Shown here in pieces: positions 60,488 to 64,000 of a stretch of DNA of 64,000 nucleotides. How positions within the stretch are numbered: the first letter of the stretch is position 1; the number at the start of each line of letters is the position of its first letter. Position numbers and translations under genes: made by a program. The stretch spans positions 56,981-120,980 of the forward strand of contig CATLAK010000007.1 of assembly GCA_949878435.1 (NCBI GenBank), written 5' to 3'. Below the pieces are notes generated by a model. The model was not told where the DNA came from and did not search any database. It was given only the letters and a program-made list of their open reading frames with translations. This DNA comes from an uncultured Lachnospiraceae bacterium. GTDB taxonomy: Bacteria; Bacillota; Clostridia; Lachnospirales; Lachnospiraceae.

Positions 60488-61546
60488 TTATTTATCCAAT
60501 TCCGGGTCAACTTGTTCCCAGTCACGCCATTTAATGTAATCATTTACACTTGAAATCTGATGCCTTTTTCCGTCTATGGAACCACCTCGGAGCATTATAC
60601 ATCCTTCATAAGTCAATTCTGCCCCATCCTCTATCAGCATCTCTATGATCTCTTCTGCACTCGGATAGCCTGCAAAAAACAATTTTACCCTATCCCCTTC
60701 CTTCCCATTATAACCCTTCAGTTCCGGAAATTCTGCATACAGCTTTGCATTATTTCGGGGAAGCATCTCCACAAGCATTTCCACCTCTATGATTCCATCC
60801 CTCCAGCTATTAACATATCTAATATCTATGCCTCCCTCTTCAATCGGAGTTTTGGTTGATTCCCCGACCAGATTATTGCATTCAAGGAAATTGCATCGCT
60901 GGTCCGCAAGAATAAAAATGGATTTGTAATATTCTACTTCCTCCTCTGTATATTTGCGTGAAGGTATCAAATTGACATCCCTCACCACCTTGTCCGCATC
61001 CAAGTCATACGTGGTAGCCCGCATCGTCCTGTAATTATATGGATCATCTATTGCATAGACCTTCCATCCTATGCAGCGTCTGCCATCTACAACCTTTCCG
61101 TAAATAATGTCCCACGAGCTGAACTGTCTTCCCGGCGTATTTTCTTCTGCTATGATGACAAGGTCCAGCGTCTTCTCCACCTCGCCAGTCCTAAAATTAT
61201 ACAGTTCCAGGATATCCTCATCAAATACGTCTATATAATCGTCAATCCCGTTTCCTTCCGGCAGCGGATATCTTTTTCCCTTTATTTTCCGGCAGTATAT
61301 GTACTCATTAAGAATAACCTGATAGAAAATCAGCGGTTCTCCTTCAGGCGCTATCAGACACAGGCTTCCTTCTGTCCTGACACCAGCCTCTATGAAAGAA
61401 AGATTTTCTATGCAACGTATCTTTTCAAATGCAGTCGGAACAATTTCTTCCTCTGTTTTCATACTGGTACTTAATACATCCGCAATGCCTGCAATTGCAA
61501 TCATACCTATGATTATAAGCGCACTGAAAATAATTTTTTTCTTCAT
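60488..61546 (-). CDS. anchored/secreted protein, family X (X2)
   Basis: 352 residues. The N-terminal helix is almost identical to that of X1 (IGMIAIAGIADVLSTSM), followed by AFEKIRCIENLSFIEAG. The same soluble-domain motifs follow: FYQVILNEYIYCRKIKGKRYPL, EDILELYNFRTGEVEKTL, EENTPGRQF, KYTEEEVEYYKSIFILADQRCNFLE, and FFAGYPSAEEIIEMLIEDGAELTYEGC. The strong N-terminal conservation with weaker C-terminal identity suggests recent duplication and diversification of the exposed part. Unknown function. Confidence 0.7.
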   Translation of the reverse strand: MKKKIIFSALIIIGMIAIAGIADVLSTSMKTEEEIVPTAFEKIRCIENLSFIEAGVRTEGSLCLIAPEGEPLIFYQVILNEYIYCRKIKGKRYPLPEGNGIDDYIDVFDEDILELYNFRTGEVEKTLDLVIIAEENTPGRQFSSWDIIYGKVVDGRRCIGWKVYAIDDPYNYRTMRATTYDLDADKVVRDVNLIPSRKYTEEEVEYYKSIFILADQRCNFLECNNLVGESTKTPIEEGGIDIRYVNSWRDGIIEVEMLVEMLPRNNAKLYAEFPELKGYNGKEGDRVKLFFAGYPSAEEIIEMLIEDGAELTYEGCIMLRGGSIDGKRHQISSVNDYIKWRDWEQVDPELDK

Positions 61547-61561
61547 TTCATTCCCCCTAAG

Positions 61562-61612
61562 TCAATGAGTTTCTCTACACACACCTTGTTCATATGCTAT
61601 AAATTCCATGAA
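61562..61612 (-). pseudogene. 3' tail of a lost Z gene before X2
   Basis: FMEFIAYEQGVCRETH-stop ends 16 bases before the X2 start and matches both the tail before X1 and the C-terminal part of the intact Z protein. The adjoining sequence 61613-61720 is otherwise non-coding and AT-rich. Confidence 0.65.
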
Positions 61613-61720
61613 TTGTGGCTTAAGATTATGCATAATATATTGCATTCTGTTCTAAGGTAAAATCCTCTGGCATATGATCCTGTATATTCTTAATTAATTT
61701 TTTGAATTAACGGAATTATG

Positions 61721-62761
61721 TCATTCAAACATTTGACTAACCTGCTTCCAGCTACACCATTTTATATAATCGTCCATACATGAAATTTCATGCTGTTGTC
61801 CGTCCACAGAACCTACACTGTCTATCACGCATCCTTCATATGTAAGCTCTGTCCCATCTTCTATCAGCATTCTCATAATTTCTTCAGCATCTGGATAACC
61901 TGCAAAGAAAAACTTTACATAGTCCTCCTCGCCAAAAACATATTCTTTCAATTGTGGGAATTCTCCATAGAGGTCTAAACTACTTTCTGGAAGCATAGAT
62001 GCTGGCATCTCCACTTTTATAACTCCATTTTGCCAGCCATCAGGATAAATTATATATACTCCCTCCTCGTCAACTGACTTGCGAATAAGATTATTAGCCT
62101 CAAGAAAATTACATCTTTGATCAGCAATAAGATAAAATGATTTGAAATATTCTTTTTCTTTCTCAGTATATTTCAAGGATAGCTCCATACTACTGATGAC
62201 ATCTGCCACTTTTCCCTCTTCAAGATCATACATTATAATTTCTGACTGTTCATAATTATCAGGAGCCTCTATCGGATAAACCTCCCATTCCAAATACGGT
62301 TTTCCATCTATGACCTTTGCATGTATAACATCCCAGTAACGGAACTGTTTTCCCGGTGTATTTTCATTTGCAATAGCTGCAAAGTCAATTATCTTTTCTA
62401 CCTTACCAGTCTTAAAGTTATAGAGTTCAATAATATCCTCAGTATATTTTTCTACATGTTCTCCCTTCAATTCGCCTGGCACGTCCCACTCTTCTCCTTT
62501 TATTTTCCGAAAATAAATATATTTATCCAGAATTATCTCATAAAAAATTAATTTCCTCCCTTTGGGTGCTACCATACACAGACTTCCTTCAGTGACTTCC
62601 CCGGCTTCCATAAAGACAATATCTTCTATGCCATATGCTCTTTCAGATGTAGTCGAAGAAATTTCATCTATGTCTTTTTTCATAGTGTTTATTGCGATTG
62701 CAATGCTCATGCTTGCTACAATGCTCACGATAATTGCACAAATAACTATCTTTTTGCTCAT
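61721..62761 (-). CDS. anchored/secreted protein, family X (X3)
   Basis: 346 residues. The membrane helix (IVICAIIVSIVASMSIAIAI) differs from X1/X2, but then ERAYGIEDIVFMEAGEVTEGSLCMVAPKG returns to the family pattern, with FYEIILDKYIYFRKIKGEEW, EDIIELYNFKTGKVEKIIDFAAI, NENTPGKQFRYWDV, GVIKVEMPASMLPESS and FFAGYPDAEEIMRMLIEDGTELTYEGC. It overlaps the intact Z gene by ATGA, which shows the original Z-X coupling. Unknown function. Confidence 0.7.
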   Translation of the reverse strand: MSKKIVICAIIVSIVASMSIAIAINTMKKDIDEISSTTSERAYGIEDIVFMEAGEVTEGSLCMVAPKGRKLIFYEIILDKYIYFRKIKGEEWDVPGELKGEHVEKYTEDIIELYNFKTGKVEKIIDFAAIANENTPGKQFRYWDVIHAKVIDGKPYLEWEVYPIEAPDNYEQSEIIMYDLEEGKVADVISSMELSLKYTEKEKEYFKSFYLIADQRCNFLEANNLIRKSVDEEGVYIIYPDGWQNGVIKVEMPASMLPESSLDLYGEFPQLKEYVFGEEDYVKFFFAGYPDAEEIMRMLIEDGTELTYEGCVIDSVGSVDGQQHEISCMDDYIKWCSWKQVSQMFE

Positions 62762-63681
62762 TCATTTTCCTCCTGAAACGTCTGCATGCTTTTTCCATCC
62801 GTTCCTTGTTTATAGCATATAAATTCTTTAAACTGTGTTTTCAAATCCGTTTCCATCTTCTCTTCCTCTCCTTCCATTCTACCTATGTTCTCTATCTGTC
62901 CCTCTTCTTCGTTCGTTCCTTCTATGTTTTCTATCTGCGCTTCCTCCCCTTCCGCTTCTTTATTTTTAATTTCTATTCCTTTCTTATCTATTTTTATTAT
63001 GGCATTGTTAATCCGTTCCATGTCATTGCTCTCATCTGAAAAGATTGTGCCGCCTTCAAGCATGTTTATAGATAACTCTATAATTTTCCTTTCCTCATCA
63101 TCCATTTCTTTGTTTTCGTCTGCTTCTAATACTGCTGTGAAACTTTTAACCATTTTCGCAATTTCATCCTCATTGTACTCAGACCACCCTATGGCACCAT
63201 ATTGATGCCAATAATTAACAGCTCTTAATGCATCAGGATTATATATACCAACGAACGCAATATTATAATCGGACTCTTTTAGTACACCTGCTGATTCTAT
63301 TTTATAGTATGCCCCACTGCCCATCATCTCCATCAATTTATCCCGATTCAGTGCATTCATTTTTCCTGCTGCCTGCTGAAGATTTGCAATTGTATTAACT
63401 GTGTCTTTTATAAATATATTTCCTGCTCCAAAAGCTGCTTTCTGCAGATTATCACTCATGAAAGCTGATGCACCAGAAATTGTTCCCACGCTTTCTTCCA
63501 ATGCCATGGATAGAATACTTAGTGCAACTGCCCCCATTGGCGCATAGACTGACATCACACTCAACCCACCATCTTTACAAAGGCTGTAAATATAGTTACT
63601 TATAATCTTCTCCCGTTCTTCCTTAGCCCTCCTAAGCTCTGCCTGGTCATGAACCATCAGCACACTATCCCCAGTTGTCAT
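62758..63681 (-). CDS. Z protein: T7SS-associated protein with acidic tail
   Basis: 307 residues, unrecognised. The N-terminal part is helical and charged (HDQAELRRAKEEREKIISNYI), then a hydrophobic stretch GLSVMSVYAPMGAVALSILSMALEESVGT at about 38-66. The middle has IYNPDALRAVNYWHQYGAIGWSEYNEDEI. Residues about 235-285 are Glu-rich with two imperfect repeats (EEAQIENIEGTNEE, EEGQIENIGRMEGE). It begins downstream of a WXG-like gene and overlaps X3 by 4 bases. It may be a secreted substrate or a chaperone-like partner; neither is shown. Confidence 0.65.
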   Translation of the reverse strand: MTTGDSVLMVHDQAELRRAKEEREKIISNYIYSLCKDGGLSVMSVYAPMGAVALSILSMALEESVGTISGASAFMSDNLQKAAFGAGNIFIKDTVNTIANLQQAAGKMNALNRDKLMEMMGSGAYYKIESAGVLKESDYNIAFVGIYNPDALRAVNYWHQYGAIGWSEYNEDEIAKMVKSFTAVLEADENKEMDDEERKIIELSINMLEGGTIFSDESNDMERINNAIIKIDKKGIEIKNKEAEGEEAQIENIEGTNEEEGQIENIGRMEGEEEKMETDLKTQFKEFICYKQGTDGKSMQTFQEENE

Positions 63682-63711
63682 CCAACTTATTGTTACTGCT
63701 TCATCTATATA

Positions 63712-64000
63712 TTATTTCCACCTGTGGGTGAAGAATGGCTGGCTGACTGCCTCCCCCTGAAGCAGGAGGGCACTGCCCTGAATCAGCATATTCTGATATT
63801 CATCCTTGTACTGACGGTCTCCCTGTACCCAGGTTCCATTTTGCATCTTCAAGTGCCTGTTTCATTTCCCCTGCATTTAAGCAGATTTCGCTCATCCTGC
63901 CGTCCAAGTAATTTCCCATCTGCACCTGCAGGGTATCTGCGTCTTCGCCCATATAGTTATCTTCAAGACCTGTCATGGTCGTCTTTAAGTCCCCTATGAC
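63712..64000 (-). pseudogene. WXG100-like protein, 5' end cut by window and probable frameshift
   Basis: From the right edge the frame reads LKTTMTGLEDNYMGEDADTLQ...MGNYLDGRMSEI and MKQALEDAKWN, a helical WXG100/LXG-like pattern. It would stop at 63800 after an odd tail. Shifting frame near 63835 gives QGDRQYKDEYQNMLIQGSALLLQGEAV and a stop at 63712, which is more protein-like. A one-base insertion therefore seems likely, as a mutation or a sequence error. Small helical proteins of this kind are T7SS substrates or partners. Confidence 0.55.

Noticed and set aside
1..64000. tRNA, rRNA genes, CRISPR arrays, prophage or classical insertion sequences
   Set aside because: No cloverleaf-like ends with CCA-type context, no rRNA-like blocks, no regularly spaced repeats and no transposase or integrase frames were found by reading; an Rpn-type protein is the only transposase-annotated family.

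Overview
The window looks like part of a chromosome from an anaerobic gut Firmicute, most likely a Lachnospiraceae member. This is inferred from gene content: a phosphate butyryltransferase/butyrate kinase pair, a 2-oxoacid:ferredoxin oxidoreductase, a free-standing glycyl radical domain, a desulfoferrodoxin-like protein, a T-box in front of aspS, and type VII secretion-associated genes. No rRNA, tRNA, CRISPR array or recognisable transposase was found. Most genes lie on the minus strand in short operons.

Left part (1-14 kb): a 5'-truncated TetR regulator with an alpha/beta hydrolase; an AraC/GyrI-like regulator; an operon of a frameshifted GntP-like permease, a PEP-hydrolase-family TIM barrel, an MFS carrier and a GntR/UTRA regulator, headed by a perfect 22-bp dyad; a secreted protein; ptb-buk with a strong terminator; a PsiE-like protein and the trkA-trkH potassium system; and a decayed YfcC-type carrier. 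From 14 to 22 kb lies a sugar or nucleoside uptake regulon: nucleoside hydrolase, RbsB/RbsA/two RbsC-type ABC genes, a D-allulose/D-tagatose 3-epimerase and a LacI regulator. Four near-identical LacI-type operators tie it together.

Middle part (22-47 kb): aspS with its T-box; a blaI-blaR1 pair whose sensor is propeller-like and not a penicillin-binding domain, with a readable promoter/operator; an OFA-type MFS carrier; an ABC exporter-like pair with a very long heptad-repeat coiled coil; an aldo/keto reductase; a GrcA-like glycyl radical domain with a Crp/Fnr regulator and a Cys-cluster protein; DUF1062 and CD3324 genes, each preceded by the same 8-codon leader ORF; ogt; a broken DUF3990/DUF3791 cassette; a superoxide-reductase-like protein; and a two-ORF, four-domain 2-oxoacid:ferredoxin oxidoreductase. 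Two complete copies (27811-28252 and 35329-35708) and one half copy (46914-46984) of a long inverted-repeat element sit between these genes. Core and tips are conserved between copies, but the long arms match each other only within a copy.

Right part (47-64 kb): a LytTR two-component system next to two unrecognised proteins, a MATE exporter with a divergent LysR gene, and a hemerythrin-CheX-like-REC fusion. From 54.9 kb to the edge there is a type VII secretion-associated array: a YukD/EsaB ubiquitin-like protein, three polytopic membrane paralogs (family Y), three anchored paralogs (family X) plus an X-like LRR protein, an acidic-tailed protein (Z) and a WXG-like protein cut by the edge. Leftover gene tails between the X and Y genes suggest repeated duplication and loss of an A-Y-Z-X module. 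This array and the long inverted repeats are the best candidates for something undescribed.
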